Source of the DNA: Aldrovandia affinis | Lineage: Eukaryota; Chordata; Actinopteri; Notacanthiformes; Halosauridae | Length of the DNA: 64,000 bases | Reading direction: 5' to 3' | NCBI GenBank assembly: GCA_029706075.1 | Contig: JAINUG010000014.1 | Coordinates: 8,063,157 to 8,127,156 of the forward strand | Made by a program: the position numbers and the translations under genes | Shown here: one piece after another, positions 39,688 to 53,000 of the stretch | Position numbering within the stretch: position 1 is the stretch's first letter | Layout: every line of letters starts with the position of its first letter | The notes under the pieces: model-generated | Database searches by the model: none | What the model saw: the letters and a program-made list of their open reading frames with translations, nothing else | Told to the model about the DNA's origin: nothing

Positions 39688-40414
39688 ATGCAGGCAACTG
39701 AAACGGAGCGTTCCACCGACGGGATACCCAGAACTTTCTTGAATAGCCTGCGGACCCTCTTCGACATTCTGGACGACGGGAAGAAGGGCTATGTGCATAT
39801 TTTGGAAATCGAGAGCCGATGGCGTGGCGCGGACACCCGGGATTTGCCGGGCGGTGTCCTTCAGTGCCTGCGGCGGGTTGCCCCATCTCACGGCCGCCTG
39901 ACCTTCGACCGCTTCGTATCGGGGCTCCGGCACTCAATGCTCAATCCGGATAACGGCCACGTCAATATTCAGTGCGGGTCTCGACGGCAACACAGACTCT
40001 ACCATGCTTCCAGACAGAAGCAGGGTCAGCTGCCGCCACAGAGACCGCACGGTGCAGTCTTTGACTGCGCAGTTTCTTCCCCGGTGGTTGGGAACAAAGT
40101 GCGTCCACTGGCACCCAGTAACGGATCAAACGCGCACCACAACAGGACCCTAGCTACCGGGTATCCCGCTTCCAGAAAACTCAGAGAATCCTCGCCGTTT
40201 AGCATCTCAACCAACGCTGTTGCAGCTTGTCCCTTGCGCTACAATAACGGAGGACGTGAACGGACTGGCCGGAGTTTGGATCGTATTTCCACTGTGCCAG
40301 AAAGCGGTCCACATGGAGCAGATTCGGTTAGAACTGGGAAATGTCGTCAGCAGAGGACCCGGGGCAGATCCGCGGAGTCCCATAGGCGTGTGTCACCACA
40401 GCTCCAAAAAACAA
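39688..40414 (+). CDS. sapcd2: sapcd2 exon 1 (start, SAPC/EF-hand-like domain)
   Basis: The ATG at 39688 is followed by a 242-codon open frame. [20 protein letters not shown] and [20 protein letters not shown] match the SAPCD2 N-terminal domain. The remainder, rich in Arg, Ser and His, is low-conservation linker. The donor is ACAA|GTGAGT, phase 1. A type B SINE begins about 30 bp beyond the donor. Confidence 0.95.
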
Positions 40415-40961
40415 GTGAGTTGTTTTATGTCATCGAGCAGCAGTGTAGTGTAAATGTTAAGGAACTGGGCATCTAACTCAGAGGTTGCAGGTTCAATTCC
40501 CAGGTAGGGTACTGCTGTTGTACCCCTGAGCAAGGTAGGCTACCTTCAGGAAAATATCCAGCTCTTCTAATGGATTGTATTTAAGAAACGTGAACGGTGT
40601 AAATCGCTCTGGATAAGCATAGTCTGCTAAATGCCTAACATGTAGTAACTGGTCGGCCGCCAACAACCTATGGGGAATACATGATTTGAAGTGAGATACT
40701 TGTAGTGACGTCACACACGAGTCCGTTTTATATTATGTAATAATGGGTTGGGTATCCTATATCAGGATACGAATACTTTAGTCGTAATTTAGGGTGTTCA
40801 TATGTGAGCTAACGTTATGGAGCTTGCCTTCTATACTATAGCTGTTATTGTCCTCACTTCCACACAATTATATAAAAATACGGGCGTCCAAAGTGATGCA
40901 CCCGTTAACAATTGAATCTTAGCTGATAGTTGCAGACTATTCCAATGTTTGTTACAGCTGT

Positions 40962-41049
<88 letters not shown>

Positions 41050-44000
41050 CATATGTACGCGTCTATCTAGCTAACCAGATTTATCTTTAACGTGATTATC
41101 CATCACTTCTAAAAGCGGACTGATCGTGTGTATGCAGTGATTGAGTTTTCTCCAAAACGTTGTCACGTTGACAGTTTCTCTCCTAGCGGTCAGGTTAGCG
41201 CCCGACTGTTCAACTGTGCTGGCCGACTCCTCATTGTCACTGTCCGGATGTCGCGATGCGTTTGGCGGACCGTTTTTATGGTGACGGAAATAACAATCCG
41301 TAGTAAGAGGATTGAGTAGGTTATTAATGGAGTCTTCTGATTGACTGTAGTCTGCGGTCAGGTCCTAGCCCGATGACCCTAGGAGACGTCTGTGTCTTCA
41401 GCCCTGCAAACACAGCGCTGCTATTCCCAACTCAGCAGTTCGTAACACCTGAATGCTATTTCTGTGTGTGCCATCTCAGAAATCTCTAGAGATTTTTCTG
41501 GCGTTGTGTTGCTCCACTGCGTTTTCATCCCACCTTGAACTGGTGAATTAACTTTAAGGTTGTTTTTTTGTGGGGTTTTTACATTTTCTGTTATGCAATC
41601 GGCTGATTTTATTATCTAAGTGACTCAATTAAGTTTCTAAATTGTTCGCGTCACCATATCGATTAAGACAGGCTGGCCTTTTAGACATGTTTTTCTGAAC
41701 TGTCTGTCAAAAAATGGGATTTCAATCATGAGAAATCCTGATAAGGTAGAGTATTATAAGTTTCCCTTCATAACGACAAACATAATAACTACAGTCATAA
41801 TAGTATGGTATGGTATTTTGTAACATAATACAAATGTGTAGGTCAAGGTACAGTGTGTCTCAAAAGTAGCCCCGGCAGGCACAAAATGGTGAAAAATACC
41901 GTATTCAACTGAAACGTACTTAGAAGTACGAGATCGTACAGCAAAAGTTCCGTTGACACATGTCAATTTCCTGTGTTGTGAAACGAACATTTGTCAAACT
42001 TGTGCTTTCATTTCTAAACCATGAGAATCCACTAATCCACTAATATTCAAACATCCTGACCAAATTATCTATTCATGAGCAGTTCTGAATAAAGCCGTGT
42101 TTACACTATGAACCAATCCGTTGTGGAATCTACATTTAGGCGAAAGGCACATTCCTGAAAATATTTTTCTGCAGTCTGTAGAAAAACAGCTCTCTCTCAA
42201 ATGCGCATTTGCCTCCAGATTCCCAGGCAGCACTTGGAGGTAGCGCACGAGACGAGAGAGATCAAGTGCTGTTGCAATAAAACATTTATTATGATATTTA
42301 CTTCACAGGTGTGTTTATAACAGTACTTGCAGTGACAACATTCTACATTTTGAAACGAATTTACATTTTGCAGAATTGCTCTCGTGCTTTCTGATGTGGC
42401 TCAGTAAGTAGGTAGAGCATGGCACTGGCAACGCTTAGGTTCTGTGTTCGATTCCCATTGGCACCACATATACTGAAAAATGTATGCATTCATTTCTGTA
42501 AGTTGCTTTGGAGAAAAGTGTCTGCTAAATGGCATATATATATATATGGTCATGCTATAGGGGCTGAAATGACGACAGTATAAATACTGACTTGTTTGGG
42601 GTGGGGGAGCGGGCTATTATAGCGATCAATCCCTTTAAATTCACCACATGGCCTGTTATATATGCAGAAGCATCTGTTCTTGGTGAAATGACATTTTGCA
42701 ATACCTCGGACCACCAACTACATAAGAACAACACATGATTCTTATTTTTTGGGGGGATGAGTTACATTTTGCTGCTTACCAGTCACGCAACTCCAACTCT
42801 TTAGCCCATTGACACCAACATAATTTTGAATGGGAAAATGTATTTGTTTCTGGGAAACATTATAAACATTGTCTTTTCCAGGAGGACCGCAAGTTTTAAA
42901 AGTTGCACACTTTTCTGAGATTTTCATGGATTTGGGAATATGTAATGCACACATCATCCTTGTAAAATCTAGCAAATGTACAAACATTGATTCACCCCTC
43001 TTAAAAAGAAACTCTCTCCCTCTCTCGCTGGTGATTGAGCCATTCCAAGATTTTATCCAGACAGTTGCACAGAATCTCTCTCTAGAAAGTTGCCACTGCC
43101 ATAACTTTCTGTTGATGGGAACAGACTCATCTCCACCACCAGTGAGTGTGTCCCCTCCTCCTGATTTAGGAGTGAGGTCATTCTCACAGATCCAGCCGAG
43201 CGTAACGCAGTATCCCCCAACCACAGTGGTGTACATGATGGATCCACTCTGTGTGTCTGATCACATGGGCAGTGTAAGGCACGGGCGATCAGAGAGGCAG
43301 TGTGGGAGACCGTCTGAGATCAGAGAGACAGTGTGGGAGACCGTCTGAGATCAGAGAGACAGTGTGGGAGACCGTCTGAGATCAGAGAGGCAGTGTGGGA
43401 GACCGATCTGAGATCAGAGAGACAGTGTGGGAGACCGTCTGAGATCAGAGAGAGACAGTGTGGGAGACCGTCTGAGATCAGAGAGACAGTGTGGGAGACT
43501 GCCTGGCCTGAGATCAGAGAGATCAGTGAGACAGTGTGGGAGACCGCCTGAGATCAGAGAGACAGTGTGGGAGACCGTCTGAGATCAGAGAGACAGTGTG
43601 AGAGACCGTCTGAGATCAGAGAGACAGTGTGGGAGACTGCCTGAGATCAGAGAGGCAGTGTGGGAGACCGCCTGAGATCAGAGAGACAGTGTGGGAGACC
43701 GCCTGAGATCAGAGAGACAGTGTGAGAGACTGGAGATCAGAGAGACAGTGTGGGAGACTGCCTGAGATCAGGAGAGACCTGAGTCTGAGATGAGAGATCA
43801 GAGAGACAGTGTGGGAGACCGTCTGAGATCAGAGAGACAGTGTGAGAGAGACCGTCTGAGATCAGAGAGACAGTGAGAGTGAGATCAGAGAGACAGTGTG
43901 GAGACTGCCTGAGATCAGAGAGGCAGTGTGTGGGAGACCGCCTGAGAGTGGGAGACCGCCTGAGATCAGAGAGACAGTGTGAGATCAGAGAGAGTGTGAG

Positions 44001-47000
44001 AGACTGTCTGAGATCTGAGATCAGGCTTTCCAGTGGCTGAAAAAGCACACCATCGCACATATAAGGAATGGCCAATGGCATGCTCTGCTCTGTGTGGTAT
44101 GCTCTTCTGGCCTTCTTTAGTCTCTCTCAAGAATGTCCCATAGCTCCACCCCCCCACAAATGTGTGGCCACACCCTCTTAATCACACCTCTCCTTCTCAC
44201 ATCTCCCTGCTGAGTTCTCTCTCTCCCTCTCTCCCTCAGTCTCCCACATTCTCTCTGGTCCATAACACACATAGTCTCTCCTTTCAGGTGCGTTTTATCT
44301 GTGAGGTAAAACTTTGGCGAGAGTATTGGTAAACTTTGACTTCTCATTGGTATGGTTTTTAATAATCACAGTATTTGGTAGAATTGTAAATATTGGATAT
44401 TTGACATAATAATGCATAATATATAATATACACATTTAACATTCATTTTTATAATGGAACCTTTCTGGCAAAGGCCATTTTAATTTTCCTCCAGCAGATT
44501 GAGATAAAACAGTTTTATTGATTTAAAAAATATATTTCCATTCAACAAACAGAGAAAAGTACACAACGCCTGAAGAAGTGGGAGAGTATATATAAATATA
44601 ATTAAAAACACTAAAAAAATCAAGCTTTTCCAGTATAGTGTTAAATAAGAGTATGTTGACATTTGAGCAGGCCTGGACAAAACTGTTGAATGTTTAGGTA
44701 CTCCCTAAATTTCCAACAGTCAGGAGCATTAACAAGTGACTGCAGTCTTCTCAGTGTCCAATGGGAAAAACTAATACACTCTCTATACACTCTAAATCTA
44801 TAAAACACAATTCCTTACTAAATTATTGATATCAAAATGGTGCTACAACTGAACTTTCACCAATATATTTCACAAAAAACGAATGTCCAATCCTGTATGC
44901 TTTTACTTTTGCTTTGCTGTCTTGTGTTACCTTGGCTGACAACAGATCTTGAAAAACACAATGAAAGAAACACTGGATTTCAGGTGAATATTCTGCTTGA
45001 CTCCCTCATGTGGCCAAAACGGGTAATGCAGGCTTCCCTGCATAGCTTAACCAACAACTTATAGTTAGTGCTGGCTATGAAATACAATATCCAATTGGAA
45101 AGTATAGAGGAGGACAATGATAAATCACTGTAATGACATTCCCAGGCAAAGGGCACATAAGAACATAAGAATACATCGTGTTGAGAACAGGCTGTTCGGC
45201 CAATCTAGGCTTGTCATTTCATAGCCTAGAGAATATCCAGTACTGCGTCAAGCCTGGGCTTGAATAACCCAAGTGTTTCTGCCTGTACTACCCAACCTGG
45301 GAAGCTGTTCCAGGCATTGACAACTCTGTATAAAAAAAATACTTCCTGATACCTTCAAATTTATGACGTCATCAATCAATCAATCCCCCCCAAAAAAGGT
45401 TCATCGGATTAAAAATTGTTTTTATTGAATGAACATTCGTAATTTTCGTCAACATAAGTAGGCCTACATAAACGTAGGCTAATCCAGTAAGGGCTTAAAT
45501 AATCATGCAATTAAAAATCAGGCCCTTAAACTATAGCAAGCAACATTATGCTATGAATATGATAACAATTACATGTACAGTGTTCACTGGTCTCATATCC
45601 ATCGCAATAAAAGCCCATCAGTTATATCCCTTTTCCTTTTTTCAGACAAAGGGGGTTTCACCATCTGATCCAGGCTTCTTTGTCTTTGCGTTGTTGCCGC
45701 CGCCGGTACAGATTGCATGGGATGCATCTAAATGTTCCGTATAGATACACACAAATATTAATCAAGTCAAGTCAAGTAGTTTTATTATCAAATCACAGAT
45801 TAACAGGTATAACGCGGCTATAAGTATTGCACACGCAAAAGTCAATTGTTATGTAGAATATTATATTTCGCTATCATACTACTATTTTCCCCAAAATGTT
45901 GACTTCATGACTTATTTAGGCATAGACCTGTAGGTTATAGCCTATGCAGTACTCATATAGACCTAGCCCTTCTTAATTTAGCTAGATAGCCTACTTATGC
46001 CTATGCTAAGGCCTCAGGCTAATGTTAGACAAGCAGAGAAAATTCGGAGAATTTACACTTTTCAAATGATTTGCCAAATTCGTAGTAGAATGATGGTATG
46101 CAAGTTTAACTTGACATATCTGGCACTGCACTTTTTTAGGACTGTCCTCAGTAATCTTAAAATGTTTCCAAACTGGCGATTTCTTCATGGACATCTTTCT
46201 ATAGTCTTCTGTTGTTGGTGGTCGTGACTCGTGACTGTTGTCATAGGCGCTGAGCGGAGACAACCTCCATCCATCCATCCATTGTCTAAGCCGCTTATTC
46301 CTGGTCAGGGTCGGGGGGGTGCTGGAGCCTATCCCAGCATGCGTTCGGGCGAGAGGCAGGAATACACCCTGGACAGGTCGCCAATCCATCACAGGGCACA
46401 CACACCATTCACTCACACTCATACCTACGGGCAATTTAGACTCTCCAATTAGCCTAACGTGCATGTCTTTGGACTGTGGGAGGAAACCGGAGTACCCGGA
46501 GGAAACCCACGCGGACACGGGAGAACATGCAAACTCCGCACAGAAAGGCCCCGGCCTGGTCCGAACCCGAGACCTTCTTGCTGTGAGGCGACAGTGCTAT
46601 CCACTGCACCACCGTGCCGCCCGGAGACAACCTATATATAATAATTAATTTTGTTCTTTTTTGTAACTGTTTATTAACTACAATAGTAGTATAATACTAT
46701 AATATTAATTAAATAGCCCATTGGTTTAAACCGAATTGCAATGGACATGCAAAAAAACAAAACGCAAAGTAGGCCTAATCGAATGTGAAGAAGCATCGAA
46801 GCTTCGAAGCATTCGGTACAGCCCTACTGATATCAGTGCGGAATTTGCCTTTAACTAATTTCCACCTGTGCCCTCTTGTTCTGCTAACTGAAAAAATCTG
46901 TGGTAGTTCACTTTGTTAATCTCCTTTTATGAATTAAAAAACCTCAATCAAATCCCTGCTTAGTCTCTGTTTGCTGAGCTTAAATAAATAAAGAGTCTTA

Positions 47001-50000
47001 GGTCTTTCCCCGAGATCAGAGAGACAGTGTGGGAGACCGTCTGAGATCAGAGAGACAGTGTGGGAGACCGTCTGAGATCAGAGAGGCAGTGTGGGAGACC
47101 ATCTGAGATCAGAGAGACAGTGTGGGAGACCGTCTGAGATCAGAGAGACAGTGTGGGAGACCGTCTGAGATCAGAGAGGCAGTGTGGGAGACTGCCTGAG
47201 ATCAGAGAGACAGTGTGGGAGACCGTCTGAGATCAGAGAGACAGTGTGAGAGACCGTCTGAGATCAGAGAGACAGTGTGGGAGACCGTCTGAGATCAGAG
47301 AGACAGTGTGGGAGACTGCCTGAGATCAGAGACAGTGTGGGAGACCGTCTGAGATCAGAGAGACAGTGTGAGAGACCGTCTGAGATCAGAGAGACAGTGT
47401 GGGAGACCGTCTGAGATCAGAGAGACAGTGTGGGAGACTGCCTGAGATCAGAGAGACAGTGGGAGACCGTCTGAGATCAGAGAGGCAGTGTGGGAGACCA
47501 TCTGAGATCAGAGAGGCAGTGTGGGAGACCGCCTGAGATCAGAGAGACAGTGTGGGAGACCATCTGAGATCAGAGAGACAGTGTGGGAGAGACCGTCTGA
47601 GATCAGAGAGACAGTGTGGGAGACCATCTGAGATCAGAGAGACAGTGTGGGAGACCGTCTGAGATCAGAGAGACAGTGTGGGAGACTGCCTGAGATCAGA
47701 GAGACAGTGTGGGAGACCGCCTGAGATCAGAGAGGCAGTGTGGGAGACCGTCTGAGATCAGAGAGACAGTGTGGGAGACTGCCTGAGATCAGAGAGACAG
47801 TGTGGGAGACCGCCTGAGATCAGAGAGACAGTGTGGGAGACCGTCTGAGATCAGAGAGACAGTGTGAGAGACCGTCTGAGATCAGAGAGACAGTGTGGGA
47901 GACTGCCTGAGATCAGAGAGGCAGTGTGGGAGACCGCCTGAGATCAGAGAGACAGTGTGGGAGACCGCCTGAGATCAGAGAGACAGTGTGGGAGACCGTC
48001 TGAGATGAGAGAGACAGTGTGGGAGACCGTCTGAGATCAGAGAGACAGTGTGAGAGACCGTCTGAGATCAGAGAGACAGTGTGAGAGACTGTCTGAGATC
48101 AGAGAGACAGTGTGGGAGACCGCCTGAGATCAGGCTTTCCAGTGGCTGAAAAAGCACACCATCGCACATATAAGGAATGGCCAATGGCATGCTCTGCTCT
48201 GTGTGGTATGCTCTTCTGGCCTTCTTTAGTCTCTCTCAAGAATGTCCCATAGCTCCACCCCCCCACAAATGTGTGGCCACACCCTCTTAATCACACCTCT
48301 CCTTCTCACATCTCCCTGCTGAGTTCTCTCTCTCCCTCTCTCCCTCAGTCTCCCACATTCTCTCTGGTCCATAACACACATAGTCTCTCCTTTCAGGTGC
48401 GTTTTATCTGTGAGGTAAAACTTTGGCGAGAGTATTGGTAAACTTTGACTTCTCATTGGTATGGTTTTTAATAATCACAGTATTTGGTAGAATTGTAAAT
48501 ATTGGATATTTGACATAATAATGCATAATATATAATATACACATTTAACATTCATTTTTATAATGGAACCTTTCTGGCAAAGGCCATTTTAATTTTCCTC
48601 CAGCAGATTGAGATAAAACAGTTTTATTGATTTAAAAAATATATTTCCATTCAACAAACAGAGAAAAGTACACAACGCCTGAAGAAGTGGGAGAGTATAT
48701 ATAAATATAATTAAAAACACTAAAAAATCAAGCTTTTTCCAGTATAGTGTTAAATAAGAGTATGTTGACATTTGAGCAGGCCTGGACAAAACTGTTGAAT
48801 GTTTAGGTACTCCCTAAATTTCCAACAGTCAGGAGCATTAACAAGTGACTGCAGTCTTCTCAGTGTCCAATGGGAAAAACTAATACACTCTCTATACACT
48901 CTCTAAATCTATAAAACACAATTCCTTACTAAATTATTGATATCAAAATGGTGCTACAACTGAACTTTCACCAATATATTTCACAAAAAACGAATGTCCA
49001 ATCCTGTATGCTTTTACTTTTGCTTTGCTGTCTTGTGTTACCTTGGCTGACAACAGATCTTGAAAAACACAATGAAAGAAACACTGGATTTCAGGTGAAT
49101 ATTCTGCTTGACTCCCTCATGTGGCCAAAACGGGTAATGCAGGCTTCCCTGCATAGCTTAACCAACAACTTATAGTTAGTGCTGGCTATGAAATACAATA
49201 TCCAATTGGAAAGTATAGAGGAGGACAATGATAAATCACTGTAATGACATTCCCAGGCAAAAGGGCACATAAGAACATAAGAATACATCGTGTTGAGAAC
49301 AGGCTGTTCGGCCAATCTAGGCTTGTCATTTCATAGCCTAGAGAATATCCAGTACTGCGTCAAGCCTGGGCTTGAATAACCCAAGTGTTTCTGCCTGTAC
49401 TACCCAACCTGGGAAGCTGTTCCAGGCATTGACAACTCTGTATAAAAAAAATACTTCCTGATACCTTCAAATTTATGACGTCATCAATCAATCAATCCCC
49501 CCCAAAAAAGGTTCATCGGATTAAAAATTGTTTTTATTGAATGAACATTCGTAATTTTCGTCAACATAAGTAGGCCTACATAAACGTAGGCTAATCCAGT
49601 AAGGGCTTAAATAATCATGCAATTAAAAATCAGGCCCTTAAACTATAGCAAGCAACATTATGCTATGAATATGATAACAATTACATGTACAGTGTTCACT
49701 GGTCTCATATCCATCGCAATAAAAGCCCATCAGTTATATCCCTTTTCCTTTTTTCAGACAAAGGGGGTTTCACCATCTGATCCAGGCTTCTTTGTCTTTG
49801 CGTTGTTGCCGCCGCCGGGTACAGATTGCATGGGATGCATCTAAATGTTCCGTATAGATACACACAAATATTAATCAAGTCAAGTCAAGTAGTTTTATTA
49901 TCAAATCACAGATTAACAGGTATAACGCGGCTATAAGTATTGCACACGCAAAGTCAATTGTTATGTAGAATATTATATTTCGCTATCATACTACTATTTT

Positions 50001-53000
50001 CCCCAAAATGTTGACTTCATGACTTATTTAGGCATAGACCTGTAGGTTATAGCCTATGCAGTACTCATATAGACCTAGCCCTTCTTAATTTAGCTAGATA
50101 GCCTACTTATGCCTATGCTAAGGCCTCAGGCTAATGTTAGACAACAAGCAGAAAATTCGGAGAATTTACACTTTTCAAATGATTTGCCAAATTCGTAGTA
50201 GAATGATGGTATGCAAGTTTAACTTGACATATCTGGCACTGCACTTTTTAGGACTGTCCTCAGTAATCTTAAAATGTTTCCAAACTGGCGATTTCTTCAT
50301 GGACATCTTTCTATAGTCTTCTGTTGTTGGTGGTCGTGACTCGTGACTGTTGTCATAGGCGCTGAGCGGAGACAACCTCCATCCATCCATCCATTGTCTA
50401 AGCCGCTTATTCCTGGTCAGGGTCGCGGGGGTGCTGGAGCCTATCCCAGCATGCGTTCGGGCGAGAGGCAGGAATACACCCTGGACAGGTCGCCAATCCA
50501 TCACAGGGCACACACACCATTCACTCACACACTCATACCTACGGGCAATTTAGACTCTCCAATTAGCCTAACGTGCATGTCTTTGGACTGTGGGAGGAAA
50601 CCGGAGTACCCGGAGAAACCCACGCGGACACGGGGAGAACATGCAAACTCCGCACAGAAAGGCCCCGGCCTGGATTCGAACCGAGACCTTCTTGCTGTGA
50701 GGCGACAGTGCTATCCACTGCACCACCGTGCCGCCCGGAGACAACCTATATATAATAATTAATTTTGTTCTTTTTTGTAACTGTTTATTAACTACAATAG
50801 TAGTATAATACTATAATATTAATTAAATAGCCCATTGGTTTAAACCGAATTGCAATGGACATGCAAAAAAACAAAACGCAAAGTAGGCCTAATCGAATGT
50901 GAAGAAGCATCGAAGCTTCGAAGCATTCGGTACAGCCCTACTGATATCAGTGCGGAATTTGCCTTTAACTAATTTCCACCTGTGCCCTCTTGTTCTGCTA
51001 ACTGAAAAAATCTGTGGTAGTTCACTTTGTTAATCTCCTTTTATGAATTAAAAACCTCAATCAAATCCCTGCTTAGTCTCTGTTTGCTGAGCTTAAATAA
51101 ATAAAGAGTCTTAGGTCTTTCCCCGAGATCAGAGAGACAGTGTGGGAGACCGTCTGAGATCAGAGAGACAGTGTGGGAGACCGTCTGAGATCAGAGAGGC
51201 AGTGTGGGAGACCATCTGAGATCAGAGAGACAGTGTGGGAGACCGTCTGAGATCAGAGAGACAGTGTGGGAGACCGTCTGAGATCAGAGAGGCAGTGTGG
51301 GAGACTGCCTGAGATCAGAGAGACAGTGTGGGAGACCGTCTGAGATCAGAGAGACAGTGTGAGAGACCGTCTGAGATCAGAGAGACAGTGTGGGAGACCG
51401 TCTGAGATCAGAGAGACAGTGTGGGAGACTGCCTGAGATCAGAGAGACAGTGTGGGAGACCGTCTGAGATCAGAGAGACAGTGTGAGAGACCGTCTGAGA
51501 TCAGAGAGACAGTGTGGGAGACCGTCTGAGATCAGAGAGACAGTGTGGGAGACTGCCTGAGATCAGAGAGACAGTGTGGGAGACCGTCTGAGATCAGAGA
51601 GGCAGTGTGGGAGACCATCTGAGATCAGAGAGGCAGTGTGGGAGACCGCCTGAGATCAGAGAGACAGTGTGGGAGACCATCTGAGATCAGAGAGACAGTG
51701 TGGGAGACCGTCTGAGATCAGAGAGACAGTGTGGGAGACCATCTGAGATCAGAGAGACAGTGTGGGAGACCGTCTGAGATCAGAGAGACAGTGTGGGAGA
51801 CTGCCTGAGATCAGAGAGACAGTGTGGGAGACCGCCTGAGATCAGAGAGGCAGTGTGGGAGACCGTCTGAGATCAGAGAGACAGTGTGGGAGACTGCCTG
51901 AGATCAGAGAGACAGTGTGGGAGACCGCCTGAGATCAGAGAGACAGTGTGGGAGACCGTCTGAGATCAGAGAGACAGTGTGAGAGACCGTCTGAGATCAG
52001 AGAGACAGTGTGGGAGACTGCCTGAGATCAGAGAGGCAGTGTGGGAGACCGCCTGAGATCAGAGAGACAGTGTGGGAGACCGCCTGAGATCAGAGAGACA
52101 GTGTGGGAGACCGTCTGAGAGAGAGAGACAGTGTGGGAGACCGTCTGAGATCAGAGAGACAGTGTGGGAGACCGTCTGAGATCAGAGAGACAGTGTGAGA
52201 GACTGTCTGAGATCAGAGAGACAGTGTGGGAGACCGCCTGAGATCAGGCTTTCCAGTGGCTGAAAAAGCACACCATCGCACATATAAGGAATGGCCAATG
52301 GCATGCTCTGCTCTGTGTGGTATGCTCTTCTGGCCTTCTTTAGTCTCTCTCAAGAATGTCCCATAGCTCCACCCCCCCACAAATGTGTGGCCACACCCTC
52401 TTAATCACACCTCTCCTTCTCACATCTCCCTGCTGAGTTCTCTCTCTCCCTCTCTCCCTCAGTCTCCCACATTCTCTCTGGTCCATAACACACATAGTCT
52501 CTCCTTTCAGGTGCGTTTTATCTGTGAGGTAAAACTTTGGCGAGAGTATTGGTAAACTTTGACTTCTCATTGGTATGGTTTTTAATAATCACAGTATTTG
52601 GTAGAATTGTAAATATTGGATATTTGACATAATAATGCATAATATATAATATACACATTTAACATTCATTTTTATAATGGAACCTTTCTGGCAAAGGCCA
52701 TTTTAATTTTCCTCCAGCAGATTGAGATAAAACAGTTTTATTGATTTAAAAAATATATTTCCATTCAACAAACAGAGAAAAGTACACAACGCCTGAAGAA
52801 GTGGGAGAGTATATATAAATATAATTAAAAACACTAAAAAAATCAAGCTTTTCCAGTATAGTGTTAAATAAGAGTATGTTGACATTTGAGCAGGCCTGGA
52901 CAAAACTGTTGAATGTTTAGGTACTCCTAAATTTCCAACAGTCAGGAGCATTAACAAGTGACTGCAGTCTTCTCAGTGTCCAATGGGAAAAACTAATACA

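Larger units (their letters stand above)
44024..47011 (+). repeat. Macrosatellite spacer, copy 1
   Basis: Starts CAGGCTTTCCAGTGGCTGAA. It contains unique-looking DNA to about 45155, then a dispersed repeat (45156-45353 and 46827-47005) split by a hAT-like element. Confidence 0.9.
48134..51124 (+). repeat. Macrosatellite spacer, copy 2
   Basis: Nearly identical to the spacers at 44024 and 52248. One-base deletions in this copy break the BED zinc-finger frame that is open in copies 1 and 3. Confidence 0.93.

Noticed and set aside
40415..40476. Extension of the sapcd2 first frame to a stop at 40476
   Set aside because: The frame continues past a strong donor into a SINE, while exon 2 at 56306 joins in correct phase.
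43333..43551. Open frame of repeated [11 protein letters not shown] units
   Set aside because: It is a translation of the 31-bp minisatellite. The unit is not a multiple of three and the frame changes with indels.
46006..46518. Host zinc-finger gene with BED domain
   Set aside because: It has hAT-type borders, no downstream exons, is broken in one of three copies and sits in a tandem repeat. It is a transposon relic.
43287..52247. CRISPR-like array of regular repeats
   Set aside because: The 31-bp units are directly joined with no unique spacers, and this is a vertebrate nuclear genome.
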